From assembly GCA_022606425.2 (NCBI GenBank), contig JAHDVF020000671.1, positions 124,001 through 188,000 on the forward strand: a DNA stretch of 64,000 bases, read 5' to 3'. Both the position numbers and the translations under genes were made by a program. Source of the DNA: Lepidostoma basale. Its lineage: Eukaryota; Arthropoda; Insecta; Trichoptera; Lepidostomatidae. Positions 52,140 to 62,869 of the stretch are shown here, one piece after another. The notes under the pieces are model-generated. The model saw only the letters and a list, made by a program, of their open reading frames with translations. It made no database searches and was not told the DNA's origin. Position 1 is the first letter of the stretch. Every line of letters starts with the position of its first letter.

Positions 52140-52985
52140 AAAGTGGACGTTCTAACATTTGAACGCAAGAGGCAGATTTGGACAGACTGAGGGGCACATT
52201 TGGACGCCTAAGAGTCAGATTTGACAGACCAAGGCAGATTGGACAGACTAGGCACATTTGGACTCTCAGGGGCACATTTGGACGCCTAAGAGGCAGATTT
52301 GGACAGACTAAGAGGCACATTTGGACAGACTGAGGGGACACATTTGGGACAGTAATTAAGGGAAGATTTGGACAGACTAAGGGTTGATTTGGACAGACAA
52401 GTTTCACATTTGGACAGACTAAGGGGAAGATTTGGACAGACTAAGAGGCACATTTGGACAGACTGGAAGAGGCAGGGGAAGATTTGGACAGACTAAGAGG
52501 CACATTTAGGGGTTAGATTTGGACAGACTAAGGGGAAGATTTGGACAGACTAAGAGGCACATTTGGACAGACTAAGGGGAAGATTTGGACAGACTAAGAG
52601 CCACATTTGGACAGACTAAGGGGAAGATTTGGACAGACTAAGAGGCACATTTGGACAGACTAAGGGGAAGATTTGGACAGACTAAGAGCCACATTTGGAC
52701 AGACTAAGGGGAAGATTTGGACAGACTAAGAGGCACATTTGGACAGACTAAGGGGAAGATTTGGACAGACTAAGAGGCATATTTGGACAGACTAAGGGGA
52801 AGATTTGGACAGACTAAGAGGCACATTTGGACAGACTAAGAGGCACATTTGGACAGACTAAGGGGAAGATTTGGACAGACTAAGAGGCACATTTGGACAG
52901 ACTAAGAGGCACATTTGGACAGACTAAGGGGCACATTTGGACAGACTAAGAGGCAGATTTGGACAGACTAAGGCGCACATTTGGA
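52140..52985. repeat. 22-bp satellite in 44-bp dimers
   Basis: Two 22-bp variants alternate: AAGGGGAAGATTTGGACAGA plus CT, and AAGAGGCACATTTGGACAGA plus CT. The centre (52440-52960) is homogeneous; the left edge (52140-52420) is degenerate with deletions. Plus-strand reading is purine-rich. Confidence 0.92.
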
Positions 52986-52989
52986 TAAT

Positions 52990-53900
52990 GAAACATAATA
53001 CAGATTACATGTGTTTATTTGAACTAAAATTATCAATTCAATATTAAAATAAGATACAATTTGCATCAATTCAATATCACACAGAGGAGCATATTATAGA
53101 TATTGAAATGTTTTTAATATAAAATATTATAGTTTTTCGGAAGTTTCCTTTAAATGCATATTTCAATTATATTCTTAATGAAATAAATAAAATATAACAA
53201 ACTTATAGTGAAAATAAAATGAGAATCTGCCCCACACACACTTTGAATAGAAAAAATTTTATTATTAAAAAAAAATAGGTTATGATGAAGCTATTTTTAT
53301 ACTATTAAAAATTTTTGCATTTTCCTTGAAAATCCGTAAGTAAAATATCAGGGGCTGCAATTTTGTTTATTTGAAAAAAAAAACCTTCGACCAGGCACTA
53401 GATTAACTATTAATCTTCCCTTCCCTATGATGGGTTTCTTCTACACGTTGCTTCTAAAAACCATCAATATCTCTATAAATATAATAAATACAAGGTTAAG
53501 ATTTTAGGTATTCCTCCATAATGTATTTACGCATTGATTTAAAAAATAATATTAATAATAATCAGAATTTATCGGGTACATGGGAGGTATTTTGTGAAAA
53601 TCGAAAACAAAGTCGCGTGTAAACAGCGCTTTATACGCGATACACTATATTCGCATCTCACTCTTGCATATGTTCTAGCTCAATGTTCTCACTCTCACCG
53701 TTCCCCCGCGCCGGCAATGGCGGCAGTCGCTTTCGGGCTTGCAACCAGAGCGGACCTATGCCCTATTTTTTACTTCAATTATAATTATATAAGGGGATTA
53801 GCTATGAATATTCCTATTTTTCCGATTTCAAATCGCTAATTTTTTAACGCGTACTGACTACCCTACACCGGAACGCACGTTTATATTTTAGCACCGTAAG
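52990..53900. other. Single-copy DNA downstream of gene B, no gene recognised
   Basis: AT-rich to 53580, then a GC-richer patch (53590-53760) with an 81-codon plus ORF that has no recognisable domain or signal. The 3' end of gene B transcripts should fall here; no canonical AATAAA within 250 bp of the stop was found, although AATATA lies at about 53882-53888. Confidence 0.35.
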
Positions 53901-53907
53901 GGAAAGG

Positions 53908-54074
53908 TTAAGGACAATCTCTTAGTCTGACACAACTCTTGTTGGTTCTGCTGACTTTGACGTATCCAATGTCACAAACGCAACCCATGTAATCGCATAT
54001 CTGGCGACAGGGATAAAAGTTCGGTATTGAGCACGTCCCTCCGCAAGGCGGTGCGCATGTTACTACGGTGCAGT
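53908..54074 (-). CDS. Gene B exon 2: TIL domain and stop
   Basis: Cysteine pattern CTVVTCAPPCGGTCSIPNF, then YPCRQICDYMGCVC, SCV and DCP. The Cys5-Cys6 loop is RQI, so the P1 position may be Arg or Gln (inference). A mariner-type TIR begins 77 bp upstream of this exon. Confidence 0.85.
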
Positions 54075-57000
54075 CTGAAACCAAGAAAATATTCAGGAAA
54101 TTCCAATTTGTTTCTGTATAAAGCACATAAGACATGTATCTCTCCATATACAGGGTGCGCCATATTTTATGTAGGGTATATAAATATTGAATAACTTTAA
54201 CATTTCGTCACCTGAGAGTAAGAGGGTTCCAACTAACAAAATTTCACATTTGGCTTTTTTTCGTTCGGAAAAGGGTTCTTACTAACCTTATCTATACGTA
54301 CAATTAAAAAAAAACATGTAATAGTATCGTCATTTTGATGTTACGAAAATAATCAAGTTCCATCTGATCATTCAAAACACACGATTCACTGAAGAAGGAT
54401 TCATTTAAACATAGAACTTTATTATTCCAACTGTTGCCAGACAAAATGTACACGTTTCTCGGTAAAAGAATCTCTGGAAATTGGAATAAAACCCCTTTAT
54501 TCCAAGATACACATCCGAAACCAACAAAACTTTGACTTCATTTTTCTCAGCTTTTTACTTTTGTCAGTTGGAACCTTCTTATTCTCAGGTGACGATTTAT
54601 CAACCGATTGACTTGAGTAAACATGTTTTTGAAACGTCAATTCAGTAGAATTTTAACCACGAATCGCTTCACACCGAAACAATGCACCGAAAAAGTTACG
54701 CTGTACATTGACAACAGTCGTTCAGTTGTGTTAACTCAACGAGTATATCGTCGATTATATCGTGGCCACCAAGCACAACACTATTCGTCATTTGGTGCCA
54801 CACTGCCACACTGCAAATCAAACAATGCAGTTTCTGCATCGAAAATTCCCTGGACGTGGGATGTCAAAGAAAGGCGACATTGACTGGCCACCCAAATTTC
54901 CAGATTTGACCCCTCCAGACTTATTTTTGTGAGGCTATTTGAAGAACAAAGTGTACCCCAGTAAAGCCTCGGACCATTGACGAGCTCAAGGCAAACATTC
55001 GCCCCAAAATCATCGCTACACCCCCCGAGATGCTCAAAAAAGTGATGGAAAACGCAGCAAAAAGTGTACATTGTGCTTTGGCCAATGAAGGCACCCACTT
55101 GATTGATTTAGTATTCAAAAACTAGTATAAATAAATCGTAAGGGGCCAAATTAAATAAAAAACACCTCATATATAGAAATCGGATATTTTTTTTAAGTTA
55201 TTCAAAATTCTTATTATTAAATTCACTTTAACTAAACAATCCATTAAAAACCTTTCATTGTATAGCATCACTTTATATCCTTAATAACCTTTTAATTATA
55301 TGCAAACCATAAAATATTTTCTTAGAATTAGTCATTTCAAAATTCTTTGTATTGTACCTTTGCCAACATTAGTCATATTATAAATCACATTTTAATTATA
55401 TACACAAATTTACAGTTAGAAATACCTAGAAATAATGGATTATGAAAAATCGTTCACAATTCAACCCCCACCATTAGTATCCCCTATATACGGACAACAA
55501 AGTTTGATGTAGGTACCAGAAGATGGCAGCAAGCTGCCGAAACCGGTCGAAGACGAAAATTAATAAGTAGATTTTACACTAAAAATACACATAGAAAAAT
55601 TCTTAAATTTTTATTTTTTATTTTCATTATTTACAATGAACTTCTACCACGAAATTTCAATCACCAACATCAATATTCAAAATTCATATACCAACATAAA
55701 ATATGGCGCACCCTGTATATATTTTATACATCAGGCTAGGCTTGCATTTAATAAAAGGTCGAAAATAATATAATCAAATAATATAGACCTAAACTTTTAA
55801 TATAATATATAAAACTATCATAAGACCGGTAGTCACCTACGGCTGTGAGACATGGTCTCTAACGCAGAGAGAGGAAGGCAGGCTGCCAGTTTTAGAAAGG
55901 AAAAAAAAATTGGACCCACGCTGGAGGATGGGACTTACAGAATTAAAAGAAACCTTGAACTTGAAGAACTAATTAACCAGGAAACAGTAGTGAGATTCTG
56001 TAAGTCTCAACGCCTACGGTGGGCTGGCCAAGTGGAAAGAATGCCAGAGGGTAGAACAACACAAATTATATCCAGATGGGTGCCTCGCGAAAAGAGACCA
56101 AGAGGCAGACCGAGGAAAAGATGGGCGGATTGCGTGGAACATGATTGGGAGAAAATGGAAGGAGCTGGGGAATGGAGAGAGATGGCCAGAGACAGAAGTC
56201 AGTGGAGGACCGTTGTGGAGGAGGTCAAGTCCCACACCGGGATGTAGCGCCGAGAAATGAATGAATGAATAAAAACTGGGAATACTCTTCATCAAGACCT
56301 ATGTATGGAGTATCTTGATGTACGGCTGCGAGACATGGTGCCTATCCGAAAGAGATAAACGGAGACTAGAGGCTTTTGAGATGTGGTCCTATAGAAGACT
56401 ATTAGAGATTTCCTGGAGAGACCACGTCACGAATGAGGACGTTCTTCAAAGAATCGAAGGAGAAAGGCACCTGCTCAGGACATTGTCCGAAAGGCGTGCA
56501 AGATGGATCGGCCATTTTATACGACAAGAAGGCCCCTTGTATGCCATAATTGAGGGTTTGACCGAGTGGACAACCTCTAGGGGACGCCCACGCCGAGAGT
56601 ACCTGGAGGACCTGTTGGTGGACGTGCGCTGCTCATCATATGCAGATTTCAAAAGAGCCGCAACGAATGGAAGAGAAGAATAGAAGAAATTGCTGCAAAC
56701 CAATCCCAGGATTGAAACTTTATAATAAATTAAAAGACGTATCCGAATTCTCAAACCATTTCATTGCAAACGATTATTTACCATTGAAAGCAAAAAATAC
56801 TGTTCACAATAGAGTTTTATTTGCAACCATGATGTATGACAGCGAAGCACGGAACTAGCAGAGAAGGATGGGAACAGAGAAGAGATCCCTAAGGACGTAT
56901 GTGTACGACGCATTTGAAAATGCATAGGCATACGCCCTGGTTTGATATAACAAAGGGTGTTAAGGGTGTGTCTCCATGGTTGTTCAATCTGTATATGGAA

Positions 57001-60000
57001 AATTGTATGAAAGAACTTGAAGGTATAAATGCTGGTGCTAAGATGAGTGATCTGTCTGTAAATTGTCTGCTTTACGCGGACGATGCCGTTCTTGTTGCGG
57101 ATAGCGCGGACGAATTACAAGTCTTGGTGTCAAGAATGTATGAGGTATGCAAGTCAAACGATTTACTTATAAATTTCGGAAAGTCAAAGGTGTCAGTTTT
57201 TGAAAGGGAAGAGCAAATGACAGTTTGTAAAATAAGTGTGAATGAAGAGAACTTGTAACAGGTGAGGGAATTTGTGTATTTAGGTAGCATGTTCACAGCG
57301 GATGGCCGAATGGACAGCGATGTTGAAAGAAGGGTTGGTGCGGGTAACAAAGTGAATGGAGCTTAAAAATAGTTATTGGAAACAAGAATTTATCAATGAA
57401 AGCGAAAACGGCCGTTCCCAATGGAGTTCTGGTCTCAACTCTAATGTATGGAAGCGAAGTATGAAACTGGCAGAAGAAAGATGGGAGCAGAATAAATGCG
57501 GTAGAGATGAGGTCCCTAAGATGCATGTGTAGTAGAACGATGTACGAAAGAATTTCAAATAAGGAAGATATGTAGAACGGAAGAAAGTTTTATGAACGAA
57601 ATTATGAAAAGATCACTGCGTTGGTTTTGACATATGGATCGCATGGATGAGGGAAGAATGGTTAACAAATTATACTTAAACGATGTGAATGGAGTAGGAA
57701 GTCGTGGGAGACTGAGGAAAACTTGGCATGATAAAATTAATCAAATTTTGTAGATAGGCGTGCGTGTATGAATGTGGAGGAAGCTAGACACGTGTGGCAG
57801 GATCGAGTAGTGTGGCGATCTATTATCTCTGCCTACTCCTTCGGGGAAATGGCGTGATGGTTTGTTGTTGTTAAAAATGATCATTCGTTCAATAAAAATA
57901 ATTTTATTGTAATTTTACACAGCTTCTGTCGTTCCCCTGATTATGAAGGTGTCAGCTTGGAAACATGTCGAGAAAAATAAACTCAAAAGTGGAAAATACA
58001 GTATTTTAATTCATAAAAAAAATCGTGATTATAGGGTCGAAGCACCAGTATTTGACCGCCCCCCAGTAAATGACCATTGGTTAATAAAACAAAATATAAT
58101 AAGAATTGCTCTATGTGTCCAGTCAAAAAACTTTAATCCAAAGAAACTATGACAAAAGAGGTAGGCAGAGACAACTGTTGATAAGAAACAAAACTATCAG
58201 TTTTGAACTGTGCCTTGTCAAACGGTAAAAGTGCGTCTTCCCGTTGTTGTTCTGAGATTGTTAGTAATTTTTTATAAGGAAAAGTGTGCTAAGTGTTTTT
58301 TTAATGTTATTTCTTATGCAATTCTTTGAATATTTCCATATTTTTATATGTTAGGGTGTTTCATAATGTGACAATGTAACAAAATCTATGTATTGTATCA
58401 ATATAACCTGAAGCGGTCAATTACTGGTGATTGTGCTATTTTTTTAGAGAAATATTAATTTTAATAGTAATACTCATATTTCAATAAAAAAAGTTAGAGA
58501 ATTTAGAGAAGTCAATGTGTTTTTTATTGTTTTCTTTTATTTTGTAAACTGAAATAAATAAATTAATGTCTTTAATGTGGATTTCAGTACAAGCTGAACC
58601 TTAAACGGTCATTCATTGGTGCTTTGACCCTACTCGTAGAATTCGACGGTGTTAACGCCTTCAATGTATCTGAAATTTTACATTTTCACACTAAAAATAC
58701 AGCTTTAAAAAGTCTTCTTATTTAACAATAACAACAACAAACCTTCACGCCATTTCCCCACAGGGGTAGACAAAGAGAATTGACCGCCACACTACTCTAT
58801 CCTGGCACACCTCTCTAGATTCCTCCACATTCATAGAACGAGTCATACACGCACGTCGATTCCTCCGACTTCTAACATGACCAACCTTTAAAATTTGATT
58901 AATTAGATCATGCCATGTTTTCCTCGGTCTGCCTAGACTCCGTACCCCATTTACATCATTAACGTATACTTTCTTAACCATTCTTTCTCCATCCATGCGT
59001 TCCATATGTCCGAACCAACGCAGCGATCCTTTCATAATTTTGTTCATAATACCTTCTTCCGCTCTACGTTCCTTTCTTATATTAGCATTTGAGATTCTGT
59101 CGTATATCGTTCTACCACACATACGTCTTAGGGACCTCATCTCTACCGCATTTATTCTGCTTTCATCCTTTTTCTGCCAGTTCCATGGTTCGCTTCCATA
59201 CATTAGTGATGGGACCAAAACTCCATTGTGAACGGCCGTTTTCGCTTTCATTATCTAAAACTAACTAACTAACTTACCATCACGCCGTCTCCCCGGAGGG
59301 GTAGGCAGAAAGAATGGAACGCCACACTGTTCTAACCTTACACACTTCACTCGATTCCTCTACACTCATACATCTTGTCATGCACGCACGTCGATTTCTC
59401 CGACTCCTTACGTGACCGACATTCAATATTTAAATGATTTGATCGTGCCACGTTTTCCTTCCTTCCGGCCTTCCTCTATTTATAGCTCCGTTCACGCCGT
59501 TTACATACATCATCTTTACCATTCTGTCTTCACTCATTCTTTCCATGTGTCCAAACCATCTTAATGACCCTTTCCTTATTTTGTTCAAAACACTTTCATT
59601 CGCACCACATTCACTTCTTATACTTGCATTTGTCACTCTATCATATACAGATTTGCCACACATTCGTCTTAGAGATCTCATTTCTACCGCTTTTATTCTA
59701 CTTTCATCCTTCTCTTGCCAGTTCCATGCTTCACTTCCATGCATAAGGGTCGGCACAAGAACACCATTGTGCACTGCCATCTTAGCTTTTTTGGATAGGC
59801 TTTTGTTTGCGATGACAACTTTAAGTGCACCATTTATTCTGTTGCCTTCCCCAACCCTTCTTTCAATATCCTCCTCCCCCCTCCCATCCTTTGTAAACAT
59901 ACTTCTTAAATAAACAAATTCATCCACTTGTTCCAGATTTTCACCGTTTACACTAATGTTGCAGACTGTCATGCTTTCTTCTTTTTCGAAAATCATTACC

Positions 60001-60174
60001 TTGGACTTATTCACATTCATCATCAAATCGTATCGCTATCCATCCATACGGTACATATTAAACGTAAAAAAGAAGACGAATGCATTTAAAAGAAATTCAC
60101 TTACTTTTCTGTGCATAGACATTATGCATAAATAGGCAAGCCATAAACAAAAGAAGTAAGTTCTTCATCGTGGT
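53908..60174 (-). CDS. Gene B: small secreted single-TIL protease inhibitor (2 coding exons)
   Basis: Exon 1 (coding 60105-60168) encodes MKNLLLLFMACLFMHNVY, then AQK: a signal peptide with probable cleavage after VYA. It ends in phase 1 at A|GTAAGT. Exon 2 (53908-54074) follows TTGGTTTCAG in phase 1 and encodes one TIL domain with ten cysteines to CP-stop. Joined, the product is about 76 residues, the usual size of insect single-domain TIL inhibitors of chymotrypsin, elastase or cathepsin type. TTTGTTTCAG lies 6 bp before the ATG, a likely 5'UTR intron acceptor as in gene A. The 6-kb intron holds a mariner-type element, several RTE copies and a MITE; a missing middle exon cannot be excluded. 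Confidence 0.75.
55211..55673 (+). mobile_element. Penelope-like pLTR insertion with 12-bp TSD
   Basis: TATTCAAAATTC flanks the segment (55199-55210 and 55674-55685). Inside lie a hammerhead-like motif (55517-55548) and ATGAACTTCTACCACGAA near the right end, in the same order as at 37600-37990. Confidence 0.65.
55515..55550 (+). ncRNA. Hammerhead-like motif with altered core
   Basis: CAGAAGA in place of CTGANGA, stem II GGCAGC/GCTGCC with loop AA(G), GAA, palindromic stem III ACCGGT, cleavage base C55548. Stem I pairing is poor, so probably inactive. Confidence 0.45.
55790..56270 (+). mobile_element. RTE-5 3' end with (GAAT)n tail
   Basis: KTIIRPVVTYGCETWSLTQR, then the ORF 55852-56247: GTYRIKRNLELEELINQETV, SQRLRWAGQVERMPEGRTTQ, PRGRPRKRWADCVEHDWEKM and WREMARDRSQWRTVVEEV. 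The tail is GAATGAATGAATAA at 56257-56270. Confidence 0.8.
56275..56800 (+). mobile_element. RTE-6 3' end followed by a CR1/Jockey-type tail fragment
   Basis: The ORF to 56683: ILMYGCETWCLSERDKRRLE, FEMWSYRRLLEISWRDHVTN, RRARWIGHFIRQEGPLYAII and SRGRPRREYLEDLLVDVRCS. After it, KLYNKLKDVSEFSNHFI (56710-56770) resembles the end of the element at 8826-9290. Confidence 0.75.
56805..57865 (+). mobile_element. RTE-1 relative with (GTT)n tail, long but broken
   Basis: 56935-57258 encodes GVSPWLFNLYMENCMKELEG (RT motif around the palm) and NCLLYADDAVLVADSADELQ. Further codons (REFVYLGSMFTADGR, ERRVGAGNKVNG, MYGSE, GRLRKTWHD) are spread over three frames. The end is GGCGTGATGGTTTGTTGTTGT. Contains more of the RT domain than any other copy. 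Confidence 0.83.
58034..58630. mobile_element. 597-bp MITE with TA duplication
   Basis: Ends GGGTCGAAGCACCAG and (other strand) GGGTCAAAGCACCAA, flanked by TA at 58032-58033 and 58631-58632. A further AGCGGTCAATTACTGGTG at 58412 resembles the right end. No transposase. Confidence 0.72.
58731..59255 (-). mobile_element. RTE-1 relative, (GTT)n tail, 168-codon open frame
   Basis: Minus ORF: KTAVHNGVLVPSLMYGSEPW, SLRRMCGRTIYDRISNANIR, FGHMERMDGERMVKKVYVND, SLGRPRKTWHDLINQILKVG. The tail on the plus strand is AACAATAACAACAACAAAC. Confidence 0.85.
59262..60045 (-). mobile_element. RTE-1 copy with (GTTA)n tail
   Basis: ORF 59430-60026: MMMNVNKSKVMIFEKEESMT, NLEQVDEFVYLRSMFTKDGR, SKKAKMAVHNGVLVPTLMHG and FGHMERMSEDRMVKMMYVNG; frameshift near GRP (59455). 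The tail (TAAC) is short. Lies 60 bp from the gene B signal exon. Confidence 0.83.
60105..60174 (-). CDS. Gene B exon 1: start codon and signal peptide
   Basis: ATG at 60168 preceded by ACCACG and an acceptor TTTCAG. 21 codons plus one base to the donor A|GTAAGT. Length and phase match exon 1 of gene A apart from the missing linker. Confidence 0.72.
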
Positions 60175-60364
60175 CTGAAACAAAAATAGTCATTATTAAA
60201 ACAGTAGTCGTATTACTCGCTCTCACACATACACATAGAATTAGCGAGACCGAGACACAGATATGAATGAAACAGTCACGTGCGAAACGTTTGATAGTGT
60301 GAGTTAATTGTCTCTGATTTTCAATAAAAATTTTAGTAAGTGTCCGGTTACAATATGATGCGTG

Positions 60365-61005
60365 ATTTAATTGTATCTCAATAGAGACGAAGATGCAAAT
60401 TGGAAACTGAATATGGTTGATCAAGGTGTTTACAGGACTTATGACCTGTCATTGGTTGGGTTAAGTGCACACTTTATGTAATTACAACATTCCCCATTCC
60501 ACCTTTCTTTATGACCATGTCTGACAAATTTTTGGAAGTTGTATATATGTTAAAGTACAACGCCAGATTTCACATGTCAGTTTCAATGCGCCATCTATGA
60601 AGATTTTGATTATATATGTTAATCTCTAAGATTAATCTTTATATAATCTACATACTAACGCCATCTATGGAGATTTATGTTTATTAAGCATTAAGCAGAA
60701 CATCTTTTTAACACAATGTGAAAGGCTAACCCCGCCTATTAGCACATTGTTAGAAGCCGCCTGGAGATGTCACTCCTATCTATATGCCAAACTAAACCAG
60801 ATATGTATTACAATACTTTTTTTGAATGTATACTTATACTTGTATACGAATACCGGGTTTCACCCATTGATCAAGGTGTTTACAGGACTTATGACCTGTC
60901 TTTACATCTTCGTCTCTATTAAGATACAATTAAATCATGAATTGACAACCCGCAATGGGTGAAATCCAGTATTCGTATACAAGTATAAGTATACATTCAA
61001 TACAA
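60365..61005. repeat. Family-A copy with complete arms
   Basis: Inner arm ATTGTATCTCAATAGAGACG at 60369, centre 60420-60800 with a duplicated CGCCATCTATG-GAGATT unit, outer arm 60825-60870 and its inverse 60955-61000. It directly joins the (TACAA)n tail of an RTE-1 copy. Confidence 0.75.
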
Positions 61006-61540
61006 TACAATACAAACCATCACGCCGTTTCCCGCAGGGGTAGGCAGAGAGAATTGACCGCCACACTACTCTATCCTGGCAAATCTCTCTAGCTTCCTCC
61101 ACATTCATACAACGAGTCATACACGCACGTCGATTCCTCCGACTTCTAACATGACCAACATTTAAAATTTGATTAATTTGGTCATGCCATGTTTTCCTCG
61201 GTCTGCCTCGACTTCGTACCCCATTTACATCATTAACGTATACTTTCTTAACCATTCTTTCTCCATCCATGCGTTCCACATGTCCGAACCAACGCAGCGA
61301 TCCTTTCATAATTTTGTTCATTATACCTTCTTCCGCTCTACATTCCTTTCTTATATCAGCATTTGAGATTCTGTCGTATATCGTTCTACCACACATACGT
61401 CTTAGGGACCTCATCTCTACCGCATTTATTCTACTCTCATCCTTCTTCTGCCAGATCCATGCTTCGCTTCCATACATTAGGGTTGGGACCAGAACTCCAT
61501 TGTGAACGACCGTTTTCGCTTTCATTGATAAATACATCCA
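61000..61540 (-). mobile_element. RTE-1 relative with (TTGTA)n tail, open frame
   Basis: Minus codons KAKTVVHNGVLVPTLMYGSE, AWIWQKKDESRINAVEMRSL, RMCGRTIYDRISNADIRKEC, GRPRKTWHDQINQILNVGHV, ending SILSAYPCGKRRDG. The tail on the plus strand is AATACAATACAATACAAAC. Close to the 58.7-kb copy in coding sequence but with a different tail. Confidence 0.85.
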
Positions 61541-61669
61541 AAAAAAGTTATATGATGCGTAATAATATTTTATAATTATTTCAATCGATATGTATATTTA
61601 TAACGAACGATTTAAGAAAATCTTTATCAAGTGTTAATTATTTTTACAAATAATAAATACATATTAAAA

Positions 61670-61740
61670 CACAATATTTTGAACGTATACAAATTCTTGT
61701 AGACAAATACTGGATTTTACCCATTGCGGATAAATGATTT
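61670..61740. repeat. Family-A arm fragment
   Basis: ATTTTGAACGTATACAAATT, CTTGTAGACAAATACTGGAT and TTACCCATTGCGGATAAAT: outer arm only. Confidence 0.65.
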
Positions 61741-61844
61741 TTTTTTCATATGAAGCACTTTGGGGTTAGACATTATTAATCTATAGATATAAAATAATAA
61801 CACACTTTATATTTAACCACGGTTTGATTATTATAAGTTATGGA

Positions 61845-62567
61845 AACTAGTTATAAGGAAGAAACCATGACAGTCTGCAACATTAGCGTGAATGGTGAAA
61901 ATTTAGAGCAAGTAGTTGAGTTCGTGTATTTAGGTAGTTTGTTTACAAGAGATGGGCGAGTGGAGAGTGATATTGAAAGAAGGGTTGGGGCAGGCAACAA
62001 AGTGAATGGTGCACTTAAAGTTGTCTGAAAGTATCCAAAAAAGCTAGAATGGCAGTGCACAATGGTGTTCTTCTACCGACCCTTATGTATGGATGCGAAG
62101 CATGGAACTGGCAAAAGAATGATGAAAGTAGAATAAATGCAGTAGAAATGAGATCTCTTAGACCAAATAGCGGATACTCTGTGTATGATAGAGTGTCGAA
62201 TGAAAATATAAGAAGTGAATGCGGTGCGAACGATGGTGTCATGAACAAAATAATGAAAGGATCATTAAGATGGTTTGGACATATGGAAAGAATGAATGAA
62301 GAAATAATGGTAAAAAAATTATATGTTAACGATGTAAATGGAACCAGAAATAGAGGAAGACCGAGGAAATCGTGGCACGATCAAATAAATCAAATATTGA
62401 ATGTCGGCCATGTGAGGAGTCAGAGAAATCGACGCGCGTGCATAACACGATGTATGAATGTTGAGGAAGCGAATTGAGAAATATGTCAGGAAAGAAAAGT
62501 GTGGCAGTCCATTATTTCTGCCTACCCCTTCGGGGAGACGGCGTGATGGTTAGTTAGTTAGTTAGTT
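61845..62567 (+). mobile_element. RTE-1 copy, nearly intact 3' part
   Basis: TVCNISVNGENLEQVVEFVY, LGSLFTRDGRVESDIERRVG, then after a small deletion at 62026 MAVHNGVLLPTLMYGCEAWN, YSVYDRVSNENIRSECGAND, FGHMERMNEEIMVKKLYVND and GRPRKSWHDQINQILNVGHV. Tail (GTTA)5. Confidence 0.86.
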
Positions 62568-62869
62568 AGTTAGCTTTTTATTATAAAACAATAGAGCCAA
62601 ATGTACAACTCACCTTAAGCAGTCGGGCAATTAATTGGAAATAACTGTCTTCTTATATTTTATATATTTTTTTCTAGAAGATGACGCTATAAAGCAATCG
62701 AAATACACTTGTGAAAACACAGCATTTCCTTTCTTATTTGCTTTTAAATAATACTTCATGTGACTAATATTTATTCGCTACAATGTAATGCGTAGGCCTT
62801 CAAAAATATTCAGCAAAAAATATTAAATCTACATTTTTAACTCTTTCAATATATCTATAAATAATATAA

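Larger units (their letters stand above)
54151..55715 (+). mobile_element. mariner-superfamily element (DUF4817-type transposase), decayed
   Basis: The TIRs CAGGGTGCGCCATATTTTAT and complement (55696-55715) are flanked by TA. Plus codons: FLKRQFSRILTTNRFTPKQC (helix-turn-helix region), VVLTQRVYRRLYRG, then DIDWPPKFPDLTPPDLFL, LKNKVYPS, PRTIDELKANIRPKI and EMLKKVMENAAKSVHCALA. Several frameshifts. A PLE piece is inserted at 55211-55673. Confidence 0.78.

Noticed and set aside
52140..52985. CRISPR-like 22-bp repeats
   Set aside because: Two alternating unit types with no spacers; simple satellite dimer.
53594..53839. 81-codon plus-strand ORF downstream of gene B
   Set aside because: No domain, signal peptide or splice context; likely a chance ORF in a GC-richer patch.
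57943..58152. 69-codon ORF with a lysine-rich start
   Set aside because: It crosses the terminal repeat of a MITE, so it is not a host gene.
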